A stretch of DNA of 64,000 nucleotides from DATNPX01 sp036702975 (GTDB lineage: Bacteria > Cyanobacteriota > Vampirovibrionia > Obscuribacterales > Obscuribacteraceae), in the NCBI GenBank assembly GCA_036702975.1, contig DATNPX010000008.1, positions 1 to 64,000 of the forward strand, read 5' to 3'. Both the position numbers and the translations under genes were made by a program. How positions within the stretch are numbered: the first letter of the stretch is position 1; each line of letters starts with the position of its first letter. Under the pieces are notes generated by a model. It had not been told where the DNA came from. It saw only the letters and a program-made list of their open reading frames with translations, and did no database searches. Positions 1 through 9,301 of this stretch are shown here, in pieces.

Positions 1-138
1 GGCCATTGCTACCTTTGCTTTGAACTCCGGACTATGTTTTCTTCGAGTACTTTTCAAGTGATGCTCCTTTCAAGCATGTGTCTACTTTAGGAGCAGAAGC
101 CTCACTTAGCTAGTGGCCCAGTTTTTGGGGTCCACCTC

Positions 139-948
139 TTACATGATGCTCATTGAAGACGCGCCAGAGAAAGGCGGAGCTCCGCAAATGACCTCATACA
201 TAAGACAGCCAAGGGAATATATATCCGATCGGTGGTCCAGAGGTAACCCAAGGCATTGCTCAGGGCTCATATATGGTGGACTACCACACACCGCACCGGT
301 AGCAGTGACAGCGATTGTGCCATCCTCAGAGCGCGGCATTAGCTTAGCTATGCCGAAATCCAAAACTTTTACAAAGTACTTGTCCCTAGGAGAATCTACA
401 ATCAGTACGTTGCTTGGCTTTATATCCCGATGAACGACCCCGTTGTCGTGAGCGGCTGCGAGCGCCGAACAAATTTGCAGGAAAACATGCAACTTTGAGT
501 TAAGCGAAAAATGACTGTCGTCACGCAAAACCGTTGCTAAGGATCTTCCATGCACAAACTCCATCACTAAAAATGGAACTTGATTATCACCGATGCCCTC
601 GTCGATAATCTGAATGACGTTCTCGTTATGAATACGCTGCGCAGCTTTTACTTCGTTTTGAAAACGCCGAACGGCATCTCTATCAGTAAGAAAATCATGA
701 TGCAAGATTTTGATTGCACGAACTTGACCATTTACCCGGTTGCGAGCGCTGTAAACAACGCCCATCCCTCCAGAGCCAAGCAGTTGCAGAATCTCGTAGC
801 GTCCAGCCCAGAGCACGCCCACTAGATCGGACGAATGAACGTGTGGTCCTGTGGCTTCATGAAACGTGCCCGAAACGAAATTCACAGAAGAAGGCCAGTC
901 ACTTTTGGCCGACTCATCAGAAAGATCGTTTTGCTGGTTGTTCGTCAT
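139..948 (-). pseudogene. Ser/Thr protein kinase, truncated in the C-lobe
   Basis: Hanks-type kinase of 269 residues. About 48 polar residues precede the fold. The glycine-rich loop GSGGMG is at 58-63, the ATP-binding lysine at K80, the catalytic HRDIKPSN at 173-180, DFG at 197-199 and the SPE equivalent of APE at 228-230. The frame stops (TAA, 139-141) just after the helix-F region (residues 241-262), so helices G-I are absent. Reading on in the same frame gives ten codons and a second stop, which suggests decay and not a single point mutation. Bacterial relatives normally carry a complete lobe followed by a linker and a sensor or repeat domain. All catalytic residues are intact, so residual activity cannot be excluded, but the fold would be incomplete. 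The neighbouring IS66 wreck supports a degraded region. Confidence 0.75.
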
Positions 949-1033
949 CTCAATTCACTACTTAATAGGAATACTATAGCTCGTGTTACCTAAAATGAGA
1001 GTTATGCGACCTTCGTGCTCCGAAAAAGGTCAT

Positions 1034-1990
1034 CTAGCTAGGCCAATGGGGTGTCCGTCCGCTAGAACATGTGGTGGCACGGCAACGCCAAGATGATTTC
1101 CTAAGAAGGTCACTGGTGCGAGGCAGACGTACCATGTAGTGCGGACCAATTCTGAGGCACCCTGGAAGGACATCGGTATACCAGTCAACCGGGTTGACGC
1201 TATTGCGCTTGCAGGTAGCAATAAGTGAGAGGTGCACGGCGATGGACTTAGCGCCCTCGTCGGAGCCAGCAAAGAGTGCATTTTTTTCGCACCAGCACCC
1301 AGCATTTTATTGCTCTCTCCGACTCGTTGTTGTCGATAGCAATGTCTGGATTTTTGAGAAACCTGGTCAGAGCAAGCCAGTGCTTGAGTGTGTAATTTAT
1401 TGCTTTCATCAATTCATGCTTGGGAGAGAGCTTGGATTTCGTAGAGTTAATGACTTTGAACAAGCGCTTGGCCAGCGGTTTCGACTTCTTGCGCCTCACA
1501 GCCTTCAAAGAAGCGTTAACCATCTCCAGCTGATGCGTGAGCAGGGTGCCAACCCTCTCGGTCTCAATATTGCATGTCGGACGGATGCAATGTTCCTCTG
1601 GCACCTTATGCGGTATCAATTCATGTGGCAAATTGGCATTCTCAATGATATGTTTAATGCCTGCCCACTTTGCAGCTCGGGTGACTGCACAATCTACGTC
1701 GACGCCGCTGTCGTCTGGGCTGGCCGGGGATTGTACTTCCCGGTTTTCCCTCGGTAATCATGATTATTTCGCTTCTTTTTTTTCGTAATCAGCTGATCAA
1801 GTTTTTCTCGCAAGTCGTGCAACAACTGACGGAGCTCCTCGTTGGCATCGTTGGACTGCTTGAGCTATTGCCGCAATGCTGCAGTAACAGAGGTCAGGCG
1901 TTGGGATTCGGCCTGTGATTCACGATACAGTTGTTCGAAATCTTCTTTCGTGAGGCACTGGATATAGTGGCAGTCAAATAATGATACCAC
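1034..1990 (-). pseudogene. tnpC: IS66 TnpC transposase remnant
   Basis: Reading the minus strand from a GTG at 1990 gives a TnpC-like N-terminal coiled coil (LTKEDFEQLYRESQAESQRL) interrupted by TAG at 1865-1867, then a Lys-rich linker. The piece LPHELIPHKVPEEHCI follows. It then jumps, near 1550-1560, straight to the C-terminal part with IDNNESERAI, the conserved IS66 C-terminal signature. The usual central region of well over 100 residues is missing. A further frameshift near 1250 separates the RKK end of that frame from GSDEGAKSIAVHLSLIATCK, the typical C-terminus, which continues to the stop at 1034. About 320 codons remain of a family normally near 500. Non-functional. Confidence 0.85.
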
Positions 1991-2020
1991 TGTGTATTCA
2001 AATGTATGAAAGATCAGAAG

Positions 2021-2430
2021 CTACTTATGTATTGGTGTCGGCTGGCGCCTTTGCTTATTTTCCTCCTGTTTCATGGAGCGTTGATAGCGCTTGAACCTCT
2101 TGACCGAGCTTGCGTCGATGCCCTCTAATAGAATGAGCAGGTCCGAACGATTGTTTTCGACAGGCTCGTATTCCCATTAACGAACCGCACTTCCGGGAAT
2201 CGAAACGTGCCAGATTCCAACCGTTTAGCAAAAATCGCCCATCCGTCCCCATCCCACCACAGTATTTTGATGACGTTGCCACGCCGACCTCGAAAAAGAA
2301 ACAAGTGGCCAGAGTATGCATATTGCCGAATTTTGCTCTGCACCAGCTCAAACAAACCATTGAAGCTTCGCCTCATGTCGGCGGGTTTGGTAGATACAAA
2401 AATTCGAATCGAAGGCGAAAGGTTTAGCAT
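2021..2430 (-). pseudogene. tnpB: IS66 Orf2/TnpB accessory protein, frameshifted
   Basis: The frame starting ATG at 2430 encodes the TnpB core: TKPADMRRSFNGL, SGHLFLFRGRRGN and LWWDGDGWAIFAKRLESG match the IS66 Orf2 family. Near 2170 the reading shifts. The expected C-terminus (ENNRSDLLILLEGIDASSVK) lies in another frame and runs to a TAG at 2021-2023. Without the frameshift the protein would be about 135 residues; typical family members are around 110-120. Its start overlaps the tnpA stop, the usual translational coupling in this family. Confidence 0.85.
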
Positions 2431-2821
2431 GAACGATTCTCCAGTGCTGCGACAATTGAAGATACGAACTCAGGTTTGCAATGCGAAGTGATACGCACGA
2501 CAACGCCACAACGCGCACGACCTCCATTCCATTTGCGCCAGCCGCCGGTTCGGGAGCACTTTCTACGAGTTTTACCGACACAAAGCCTGAAGGCTCCCTA
2601 GAGAAGGCGGCTCGTCTTATTTTCTTCGTCTGTCGTTTAGCTACGGCGGCAGACTCCGCATCGCGCTGCTCAATAGTCTTTCGCCAGTCGTAAAATTGGA
2701 GATATTTGTATCCGTGATTACGACAGAATACAGCAGCATTCTCTCCACTAACGCGCCATTCATTTAGCACGTTGCGCTAATACTGCTCTTTCGCCGCGTC
2801 ACGCGCACCTTTGCATGGCAT
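2424..2821 (-). pseudogene. tnpA: IS66 TnpA-like accessory protein, nonsense and frameshift
   Basis: From ATG at 2821 the frame reads MPCKGARDAAKEQY, meets TAG at 2777-2779 where the family context suggests Trp (TGG to TAG), and continues with LNEWRVSGENAAVFCRNHGY and an FYDWRK segment, a helix-turn-helix-like N-terminus typical of IS66 Orf1. After GMEVVRV (about 2520) the natural C-terminus (VRITSHCKPEFVSSIVAALE) sits in another frame and ends at TAA 2424-2426, overlapping the tnpB start. Two independent lesions make it a pseudogene. Confidence 0.8.
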
Positions 2822-3041
2822 GATATTCCTCGGCTTTGTAGTTCTAGTCTTATTCGGTAACGCGTTTGGGATTCGAGCCGCTTTGGTCACCGCTTCTATT
2901 AGCAAACCATGCCAGCTAGCTACGCTCTACCATGTGTTCGTTCGGACAAACACGTTTCAGTGTCCATTACTTAAGGGTACAGACATCCGCTCCCCAGCTA
3001 ACACGTACTCGACGTCCATATTTCAATCCTAAAGGAACACC
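2822..3041. other. Non-coding scar between IS66 remnant and SGNH fragment
   Basis: No supported gene. This stretch should contain the outer end of the IS66 element upstream of tnpA and whatever interrupted the SGNH gene. I see no clear inverted repeat, promoter or tRNA. Confidence 0.4.
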
Positions 3042-3416
3042 TCATCCCATATTCACGACAGGTCGATTTAGCAATTTTGAAAGTATGGTGCTATCAATGC
3101 CTAAGCCACAGTTTGACCCTCCAACGATAATCAACTTTGGAGATTTAAGCTTTTCTAAGCGATTATGTTTGTCCAACAAGGCTGCAAGACCGGAGTGCAA
3201 GTTATGAAACGGTGGTGCTACTAGTGCGCCCACGCATATTGCAAACCACACAAGAATAGCTACGCCTGTGGTCGGAAAAGACCAAGAAACGACAGAGCGA
3301 GTGCGTCGTAAATCGGAGTGCTTCTGGCTCAGTTTGCTGTGGCATCTAAAGCTTCTGTGCCTAATATCCATGGACATCTTGCGATGGACTGCCTCTGGGC
3401 AAGCTAAATAATTCAA
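3042..3416 (-). pseudogene. N-terminal fragment of SGNH-hydrolase-like membrane-anchored protein
   Basis: A 124-residue frame. A basic N-terminal stretch is followed by one hydrophobic segment (VAILVWFAICVGALVAPPF) and then KLIIVGGSNCGLGIDS, which resembles block I of SGNH/GDSL-type proteins (beta strand followed by G-x-S/N). The frame stops at VVNMG, where SGNH families normally continue with the turn after block II and the remaining ~200 residues. The missing C-terminus includes the catalytic Asp-His block, so this is a remnant. It probably came from an O-acetyl-transfer or esterase gene like those at 10.4-14.2 kb. The start is uncertain. Confidence 0.55.
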
Positions 3417-3623
3417 GCTAAATAATTTTTCCTGCTTGCTTTCATAATCAAGCTTAGCAAACTTGCTTTAAGCTCGCCCACAAGAGGCTCGGATGATCTA
3501 CAAGGATGATACCCGCGTCATGTGAATGCTTCTCGCCTTTGATATATATTCGGGCGCTATTGCATGCTGAGTATGCTGCACAGCCGTTGTCAGTTCTTTC
3601 ATCGCGGTAGGGGAGACATCAGC
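3417..3623. other. Intergenic region with a short tandem repeat
   Basis: No gene is supported. AAGCTAAATAATT occurs twice in near-tandem at about 3404-3428, at the upstream end of the SGNH fragment. This may be a small duplication scar. Confidence 0.35.
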
Positions 3624-3788
3624 GTGGATGCTCTTTGCCATTTTTGTGGCTCGAATAGCCTATCATTCGTGGAACGGTATAAATATCTGCCGCGTGTTAC
3701 ATCCGATAGTAAACCATTCGCGGCAGGTGGCAAGCTTGCCACCTGCAAGATTTGTGACCTGGTCGTACCCATGCCCTTGCCCTTTTAG
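3624..3788 (+). pseudogene. Zinc-ribbon N-terminal fragment of a sugar methyltransferase
   Basis: From GTG at 3624, with GGGGAG about 9 bases upstream, the frame encodes LCHFCGSNSLSF, then LPRVTSDSKPF, GGKLATCKIC and a stop after about 54 codons. The Cys-x2-Cys pairs and the spacing match the N-terminus of the intact methyltransferase at 52113-53264 (CHICDSN, LFRVTSDCKPF, GGKLGKCNSC). Only the zinc-binding module survives; the SAM-binding fold is absent. I read it as the stump of a deleted paralogue. An independent small zinc-ribbon protein is possible but less likely. Confidence 0.6.
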
Positions 3789-3855
3789 AGTCCCGATGAA
3801 TCGTAGGATTTAGGTTGCATTACCTGGTGTTGATGTTTTTTACAAAGCGATTGAT

Positions 3856-5991
3856 TTGATGATTTCGGCATCTCTAAATAAAATACGTCCATTTTTTCTA
3901 AGCCAGCTAGCCCTGTTGTTCATTATTTGTCTGATTCTCTTGCCGAAAAATCGGGCAGTCCTCTACGGTTATTTCGATGGATCATTTTTTAAGACTCAAA
4001 TTCAACAACAACGCAGGTGGTCGCCGCCTTTCGCTCCATATTTTACGTGTAACCACTTTCAGGGCTTGGGGAATATTGACTTCCCTGTAAATTTTCAGTG
4101 GATGCCTGCTTCCAACATATCAGTTTCAGCAGACGGAGAACACCTATCGACAACGACTTCATATGTGGTAATAAGTCTTGAGCTATTTGCTGCGATTTAC
4201 TTTCTTGCACGCCGCCTACGAGCTCGCAGGGTCGTCGCATCTACGTCAGCATGGCTGACCGTACTGTCGGTCTTACCTTTCATTTCACCTTGGCCACTTT
4301 ACCAGATCTCACGGCTTGCTCCGCACTTTTTTGAACCATTAGCTGCAGTGTGTCTTATTTGCGGTTATGTCATTCTGGCTGGCTCTGGAGACACTAGACG
4401 CGATCTTCGATATTGGCTCATTTTATTTACATTGGTCACCTGGTTGATTATTGCTGATCCTCTGCTGGTTTTCGTGTACACTCCGACAGTTTTGATATTT
4501 ACGGTTTCTCTACTTTGTCTGATACCAAAATCGGAGCGGCGTCGCAAGCTAGTTATCCTGGGCACACTAATCGCATCCATGGTACCAACAGCACTTCCCT
4601 TTGTTGCGGGATTGTCTTTATATTCGGTTCCCTCTTTATGCGGAAGTAGTCTCTTCAATGATCGAATGGGTCTTAACGCTGTGTCGGCTGTTTTTAACGG
4701 TTGGCTAGGACCTTGGCTTTATGCATCTGCAATGATCAGTTCAGTCTGTCTATTACGAACCAAGGTAGCTAACTACAGGGCTTTGGGAATCTCCACTCTT
4801 ATTATTGGGATTGGCATTGTATTCGGTGGCACTTTTTTGATGACGAGAGTCGCAGATTATCACGGCACCATGCCAATCTACTGCGAGATATATGCCTGGC
4901 CCCTCTATTTCATTTCTTCAGCAATTGCGATTGAACGAGGGCTGCTCAGCTGCGCAGCAAAAATGAACATCAAGAAAAGATTTTTTCGTTCACAACGTCG
5001 CAACACCCATTCACTTGTATCGCGCACAACGTTTTGCATTCCTGCACTAATAGTTGCAGCAGCGTTTTTCATTCCTGGAGAGAAAAACTCCGGCTGGGTC
5101 TATCCACCAAAATTAGTCGCAATAGCAGCATACCTCAAGCACGAAATTGGACAAGTTCCTGGTTGTCTTTACAGGGGCAGCGTTGCAACCTTTACGGGCG
5201 AAGTCGCTGGCGGTGGTACTACCTGGTATGACCAAATTCGGTATGATGCCATACTCGCTGCCGAAACGGGAAACGAGCTTCGAACAGTAGGATTTTGGTA
5301 CTACGGCGTCCCCACACTGTTTGAATACAATCAGCTGATAACTCCAAACGCCTTCTGGATCTTGACTCGTGCTCTAGCTGATCGCTCGGACAAACAAATC
5401 AGGAATGTCCTCGTACTAACAAGAATCAATGCCAATTTGCTTCAAAGCTTGGGCGTGCGTTTCGTTGTTGTTCCGCGTAATTCAACGGTGCCTGGTGCGC
5501 GGGAGATTGCGAATATGGGCGATAAGGTGGCATTGTTTGAATTCCCCGGCCCAAACCTTGGGAACTATTCGCCTACGGAAGCGCAATTCGTCAACAACTC
5601 CGAAACTGCGATTGAGTGTATGCTAAGTCCGAATTTCAATTTCAGAAAAAAATGCTTAGTGCAAGTTCCAATCAATGAACATCTTGTGCCCGCCACTGGA
5701 ACGACATTGAATCTACAATCTACTGGACTCCGCATCAAATCTCATTCCGATGGTACTTCAATTTTGCTTTTGCCAATCCAATATAGTCATTGCTTAGAAC
5801 TCGAGCACGGAGGAGAAGACCAAGCACGAGTGATTCGAGTAAATCTTCTTCAAACTGGCATAGTGTTCTCGAAGAGTCTCGATGCACATCTTACCTTTCG
5901 CTCAGGTTTGTTTGACCATCAGTTCGGTCGCCTATATGATTATTGGGACGCTAAAACATTAGGAATCGGACGCTCTTTGACGATCAAGTGA
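3856..5991 (+). CDS. Polytopic membrane protein, GT-C/YfhO-like
   Basis: 711 residues. There is an N-terminal transmembrane helix (about 12-31), an extracytoplasmic loop, then a run of roughly ten hydrophobic helices between about 105 and 410. A soluble C-terminal part of nearly 300 residues follows. It contains LLQSLGVRFVVVPRN, resembling the loop found late in YfhO/GT39-type membrane proteins. This layout is typical of lipid-linked sugar glycosyltransferases or related surface-polymer membrane proteins. I do not see a convincing catalytic DxD in the first loop, so the function is open. The 3' end overlaps that of the convergent aminotransferase gene by 8 bp. Confidence 0.75.
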   Translation: MMISASLNKIRPFFLSQLALLFIICLILLPKNRAVLYGYFDGSFFKTQIQQQRRWSPPFAPYFTCNHFQGLGNIDFPVNFQWMPASNISVSADGEHLSTTTSYVVISLELFAAIYFLARRLRARRVVASTSAWLTVLSVLPFISPWPLYQISRLAPHFFEPLAAVCLICGYVILAGSGDTRRDLRYWLILFTLVTWLIIADPLLVFVYTPTVLIFTVSLLCLIPKSERRRKLVILGTLIASMVPTALPFVAGLSLYSVPSLCGSSLFNDRMGLNAVSAVFNGWLGPWLYASAMISSVCLLRTKVANYRALGISTLIIGIGIVFGGTFLMTRVADYHGTMPIYCEIYAWPLYFISSAIAIERGLLSCAAKMNIKKRFFRSQRRNTHSLVSRTTFCIPALIVAAAFFIPGEKNSGWVYPPKLVAIAAYLKHEIGQVPGCLYRGSVATFTGEVAGGGTTWYDQIRYDAILAAETGNELRTVGFWYYGVPTLFEYNQLITPNAFWILTRALADRSDKQIRNVLVLTRINANLLQSLGVRFVVVPRNSTVPGAREIANMGDKVALFEFPGPNLGNYSPTEAQFVNNSETAIECMLSPNFNFRKKCLVQVPINEHLVPATGTTLNLQSTGLRIKSHSDGTSILLLPIQYSHCLELEHGGEDQARVIRVNLLQTGIVFSKSLDAHLTFRSGLFDHQFGRLYDYWDAKTLGIGRSLTIK

Positions 5992-7147
5992 CTACTTGGG
6001 ATGGTCTTCTTTTTACTTTGAATTCTAGAATTGACTCGATTATACGTTCCTGTTCTGGCGAGCTAAGCGAAGGAAACATTGGTAATCTCAAAAGTCGGTC
6101 ACTAACTTCTTCTGTGACAGGAAGATCACCCTTTTTATATCCGAACTTCGCTCCCATCAGTGAAGCATGCAATGGAAGATAGTGAAATACACCCATGATT
6201 CCGCGGTCCTGCAAATGGTTTATTAGCGTTGTTCTTGCTACTAAATTTGGTAGCATCAAATAGAACATATGATAAGGTTGCTCGCAGCCCGGAGGCACAA
6301 CAGGCAACTCCACAGAGTTTTCTGTTGCCCAGTACACCAACTGATCATAATATGTAGACCAAATTTTTTGACGTGCAGCTTGAATACTCGACGCGGCCTC
6401 TAGCTGCCCGAACAGGTAGGCGGCCACTAATTCGGACGGAAGGTAGCTGGATCCAATATCTACCCACCCATACTTATCCACCTGCCCGCGAAAGAATTTA
6501 GAACGATTTGTCCCTTTTTCGCGTATGATTTCGGAGCGCTCAACGTACTCTTGAGCATTTATGACCAGTGCGCCCCCTTCACCACATTGGACATTCTTGG
6601 TTTCATGGAAACTCAGGGTTGAAAATTTCCCAAAGGTTCCCAATTTCCTCCCCTGATAAGCACCCAAGAAACCATGTGCGTTATCTTCGACAACCGCTAT
6701 TCCATGGCTATTTGCCGTGGTGCAAATACTTTCCATTGCGCAAGCGACCCCAGCGTAATGCACAGGAACTATTGCTTTAGTTTTGCTGGTTATTAAAGTA
6801 CTCAGTGTTCCTTCGTCGATATTTTTTGTGTCGTACCGAATATCAGCGAATACCGGTTTTGCGCCCCTAAGAACGAACGCATTAACTGTTGAGACGAATG
6901 TAAAGGAAGGGATAATAACCTCGTCACCGGGCTGAATATCTAATAGGATTGCACTCATTTCAAGAGCGTGAGTACAAGAGGTGGTGAGCAGCACCGCCTT
7001 TCCATCAAAATAGTTCTCCAAGTACTGCCTACAACGCTTCGTAAATTCGCCATCTCCCGAAAGATGCTCGGACTTCATGGCCCGCAATACGTAGTCTTTT
7101 TCGTTTCCTGCGCAGGTAGGTTTATTGAAAGGTATGTTCGTTTGCAT
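5984..7147 (-). CDS. wecE: dTDP-4-amino-4,6-dideoxygalactose transaminase (WecE-like, DegT/DnrJ/EryC1 family)
   Basis: 387 residues, the usual family length. PLP enzyme expected to aminate a dTDP-4-keto-6-deoxyhexose with glutamate as donor, giving dTDP-Fuc4N or an isomer. The PLP lysine is K184 in SFHETKN and the cofactor Asp is D155 in VVEDNAH. The segments LLDIQPGDEVIIPSFTFVST and IIREKGTNRSKFFRGQVDKY are very close to E. coli WecE as I remember it. I start at ATG 7147 because the family begins IPFN a few residues in; an upstream GTG at 7204 would add 19 unrelated residues. No dTDP-glucose pathway genes (RmlA/RmlB proper) are clearly present in the window, so the substrate may come from elsewhere. 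Confidence 0.88.
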   Translation of the reverse strand: MQTNIPFNKPTCAGNEKDYVLRAMKSEHLSGDGEFTKRCRQYLENYFDGKAVLLTTSCTHALEMSAILLDIQPGDEVIIPSFTFVSTVNAFVLRGAKPVFADIRYDTKNIDEGTLSTLITSKTKAIVPVHYAGVACAMESICTTANSHGIAVVEDNAHGFLGAYQGRKLGTFGKFSTLSFHETKNVQCGEGGALVINAQEYVERSEIIREKGTNRSKFFRGQVDKYGWVDIGSSYLPSELVAAYLFGQLEAASSIQAARQKIWSTYYDQLVYWATENSVELPVVPPGCEQPYHMFYLMLPNLVARTTLINHLQDRGIMGVFHYLPLHASLMGAKFGYKKGDLPVTEEVSDRLLRLPMFPSLSSPEQERIIESILEFKVKRRPSQVVT

Positions 7148-7391
7148 AAAATAAAAAGGTGCCCAAATTATACATTTCACAAAGGCAAAAGTTTCGTGAA
7201 CCACAGCCCACGATCACACTCATGAAATTCTAAACTCACAAAGTCGTCCTTGCAGCTATCCCGACCTGACTTATGAAGGATTTACGCAAAGGTCTAGGGC
7301 GTACAGAAAATTCGGCGCGAGGTTAGATAAATGCAATTTTACGGATGCGCGACTAAGCTAATATCATCTTGAAATCCATCCCGCCACGAGC
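7148..7391. promoter_or_regulatory. Divergent intergenic region (aminotransferase / methyltransferase)
   Basis: About 240 bp between divergent genes, so it must hold promoters in both directions. I cannot pick out a strong -35/-10 pair for either by eye. Confidence 0.4.
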
Positions 7392-8219
7392 ATGCCAATG
7401 AGCACTTTCCAACCGATTCCTTTGTCGCCGGCTAGCTCTGACGATTACATCGACGAGGCTGGCGGATTTGAAGAACGGTTTTTTTCTGAGCTGGCCGAAA
7501 TAGAGGCGCAAAGCTTCTGGTTTAGATCCCGAAACCGTCTGATAATTTGGGCGTTGCGTAGCGTTGGTGCCACTTCGGGAAAGTTTCTTGAGGTCGGCTG
7601 CGGTACTGGATTCGTCTTGAACGGAGTGGCCAAGGCATTTCCAGCCTTGAAGTTAACGGGCAGTGAATTATTCCCTGCGGCGCTAGACTACGCAAAACGG
7701 CGCGTTCCAAATGCTGTGTTTGTGGCAATGGATGCAAAATCGTCAACGACAGCTGGCGAGTACGATTATGTAGGCGCGTTTGATGTATTGGAGCACATTG
7801 ATGACGACCAGCTCGCCATCAAAAATTTAGCAAATGCTCTTAAAAGAGATGGTGTGTTTCTCGTAACTGTTCCACAGCATCCATGGCTTTGGAGCCGCTC
7901 GGACGAATATTGGCGACACTGCAGGCGGTATCGCGTTGGCGAAGCGGAGGCTAAACTGGCGGAAGCCGGACTCATTATAGTGCGTTCTACATCATTCGTT
8001 TTTACGTTGTTGCCTATTCTCATAACTGTTCGGTGGCTGGAGAAGTTCAAAAATGCAAGCTTCAATCCGTTCAAACAATTGACATTGCCTCAGATTCTGT
8101 CGAAGATTTTTGAAGCACTCCTTTGGATTGAGATACTCGCGATCAGCCAAGGAGTAAATCTTCCATGTGGAAGTTCAAGATTAATAATCGCACGAAAGGA
8201 TAGCTCACAGCACGCATGA
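7392..8219 (+). CDS. Class I SAM-dependent methyltransferase
   Basis: 275 residues. SAM motif I is FLEVGCGTGFV (65-75), followed by the motif II acidic residue in TGSELFP and motif post-I YDYVGAFDVLEHIDDD. A hydrophobic stretch near 195-212 could be a membrane-associated helix. The family resembles the methyltransferases that travel with ArnC/GtrB-type glycosyltransferases. Its stop overlaps the start of the GT2 gene by 4 bp (ATGA), which suggests co-translation with it. The substrate is unknown; a lipid-linked sugar is an inference from position. ATG 7398 is an alternative start. Confidence 0.8.
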   Translation: MPMSTFQPIPLSPASSDDYIDEAGGFEERFFSELAEIEAQSFWFRSRNRLIIWALRSVGATSGKFLEVGCGTGFVLNGVAKAFPALKLTGSELFPAALDYAKRRVPNAVFVAMDAKSSTTAGEYDYVGAFDVLEHIDDDQLAIKNLANALKRDGVFLVTVPQHPWLWSRSDEYWRHCRRYRVGEAEAKLAEAGLIIVRSTSFVFTLLPILITVRWLEKFKNASFNPFKQLTLPQILSKIFEALLWIEILAISQGVNLPCGSSRLIIARKDSSQHA

Positions 8220-9232
8220 GAGACGAACGCAACTTTATAGCAACCAACTTGAATCTGGGTGTCAGTGTGGTCGTTCCAGTATTCAATAGCGCCTGCACAC
8301 TTCATAAACTGGTTGGAGAAATAGAACTACAGTTGAAGTCTATACACTGCGATTTTGAAGTCATTTTGGTAAATGATGGAAGTATGGATCTGACCAGCAG
8401 CGTGCTGAATGAAATAGTAATGTCCAAAGATTTCGTTACTGTTCTTGAATTGTCTAGGAACTATGGTCAGCATAATGCCCTTCTTTGCGGTATCAGACAA
8501 GCGAGAAAACCTGTAATTGTTACACTCGATGATGATCTCCAAAATCCACCATCTGAAATATGGAAACTCCTGCTCAAGCTCAAGGATGGATACGATGTGG
8601 TCTATGGAGTGCCTCAAAAAGAGAGTCACGGGTTAATGCGCGATCTCGCTTCATTAACCACAAAACTTGTGCTACAGAAGGCTATGGGAGCCGATATCGC
8701 AACAAGCATAAGCACGTTTCGCGCCTTTCGAACCGATCTGCGTGACGCATTTGCAGAATACAAGAGTCCATTCGTTTGTATCGATATTTTACTTACTTGG
8801 GCGACTAGCCGATTTGGAGCAGTCAAAGTACAACATTCCGCCAGAACGTCGGGTGCTTCAAACTACACATTGGGAAAACTAGTAACTCATGCTACTAACT
8901 TGGTGACTGGGTTCAGCGTGATTCCATTGCAGTTCGCAAGTATGAGTGGTTTTGTCTTATTATGCATTGGACTGGGCGGAGCCCTGTATGTGGTGCTGAA
9001 TTATCTCTTAAATGGCGGTAAGAACGTTCCAGGATTTGCATTTCTTGCGTGTGCGATTTTAATTTTCTCCGCTGCACAGCTACTGGCATTGGGGATTATT
9101 GGAGAATATTTAGCGAGAATGTACACAAGGACTATGGGAAAACCGGTGTACATGGTCAGGTCAACTAGACCAGCCGAAGTGCTGTATGATAACTCGACGA
9201 TAGATGTAGATCGATGTGGCAGTAACGTTTAG
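8216..9232 (+). CDS. Glycosyltransferase family 2, polyprenyl-phosphate sugar transferase type (ArnC/GtrB-like)
   Basis: 338 residues. A GT-A domain begins SVVVPVFNSACTL with VNDGSMD at 52-58. The DDD at 105-107 lies in TLDDDLQNPP, the signature of DPM1/GtrB/ArnC enzymes. Two C-terminal transmembrane helices (about 236-260 and 272-296) end in IIGEYLARMY, a conserved tail of this class. These enzymes load a sugar onto undecaprenyl phosphate at the inner face of the cytoplasmic membrane. Together with the WecE-like transaminase and the formyltransferase it resembles the ArnC part of a 4-amino-sugar lipid-carrier pathway. It overlaps the preceding methyltransferase by 4 bp. Confidence 0.88.
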   Translation: MRDERNFIATNLNLGVSVVVPVFNSACTLHKLVGEIELQLKSIHCDFEVILVNDGSMDLTSSVLNEIVMSKDFVTVLELSRNYGQHNALLCGIRQARKPVIVTLDDDLQNPPSEIWKLLLKLKDGYDVVYGVPQKESHGLMRDLASLTTKLVLQKAMGADIATSISTFRAFRTDLRDAFAEYKSPFVCIDILLTWATSRFGAVKVQHSARTSGASNYTLGKLVTHATNLVTGFSVIPLQFASMSGFVLLCIGLGGALYVVLNYLLNGGKNVPGFAFLACAILIFSAAQLLALGIIGEYLARMYTRTMGKPVYMVRSTRPAEVLYDNSTIDVDRCGSNV

Positions 9233-9301
9233 CGGTCATTGAGGATCTGAATTTTTTCGGCTTTTGTTACCGTCTGAGTCAAATGTACGGTCAGCACATT
9301 T

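Larger units (their letters stand above)
1034..2821 (-). mobile_element. Degenerate IS66-family insertion sequence
   Basis: The three-gene order tnpA-tnpB-tnpC of IS66 elements is recognisable on the minus strand, but every gene is broken (see the separate entries). The limits given are those of the recognisable coding remnants. I could not identify convincing terminal inverted repeats or a target duplication at either side, so the true ends are unknown. The element cannot transpose on its own: the transposase gene has lost its middle, including part of the catalytic core. It lies between a truncated kinase and two gene fragments at the left edge of the polysaccharide locus. Confidence 0.85.

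Noticed and set aside
113..433. Plus-strand frame of 106 codons
   Set aside because: It lies antisense to the kinase, whose motifs are unmistakable; no family features.
1194..1757. Plus-strand frame of 187 codons
   Set aside because: Antisense to the TnpC remnant, which explains the sequence in detail.
1000..2900. Search for IS66 terminal inverted repeats
   Set aside because: Several GTAA/TTAC occurrences were compared near both ends but none formed a convincing pair, so no ends are claimed.
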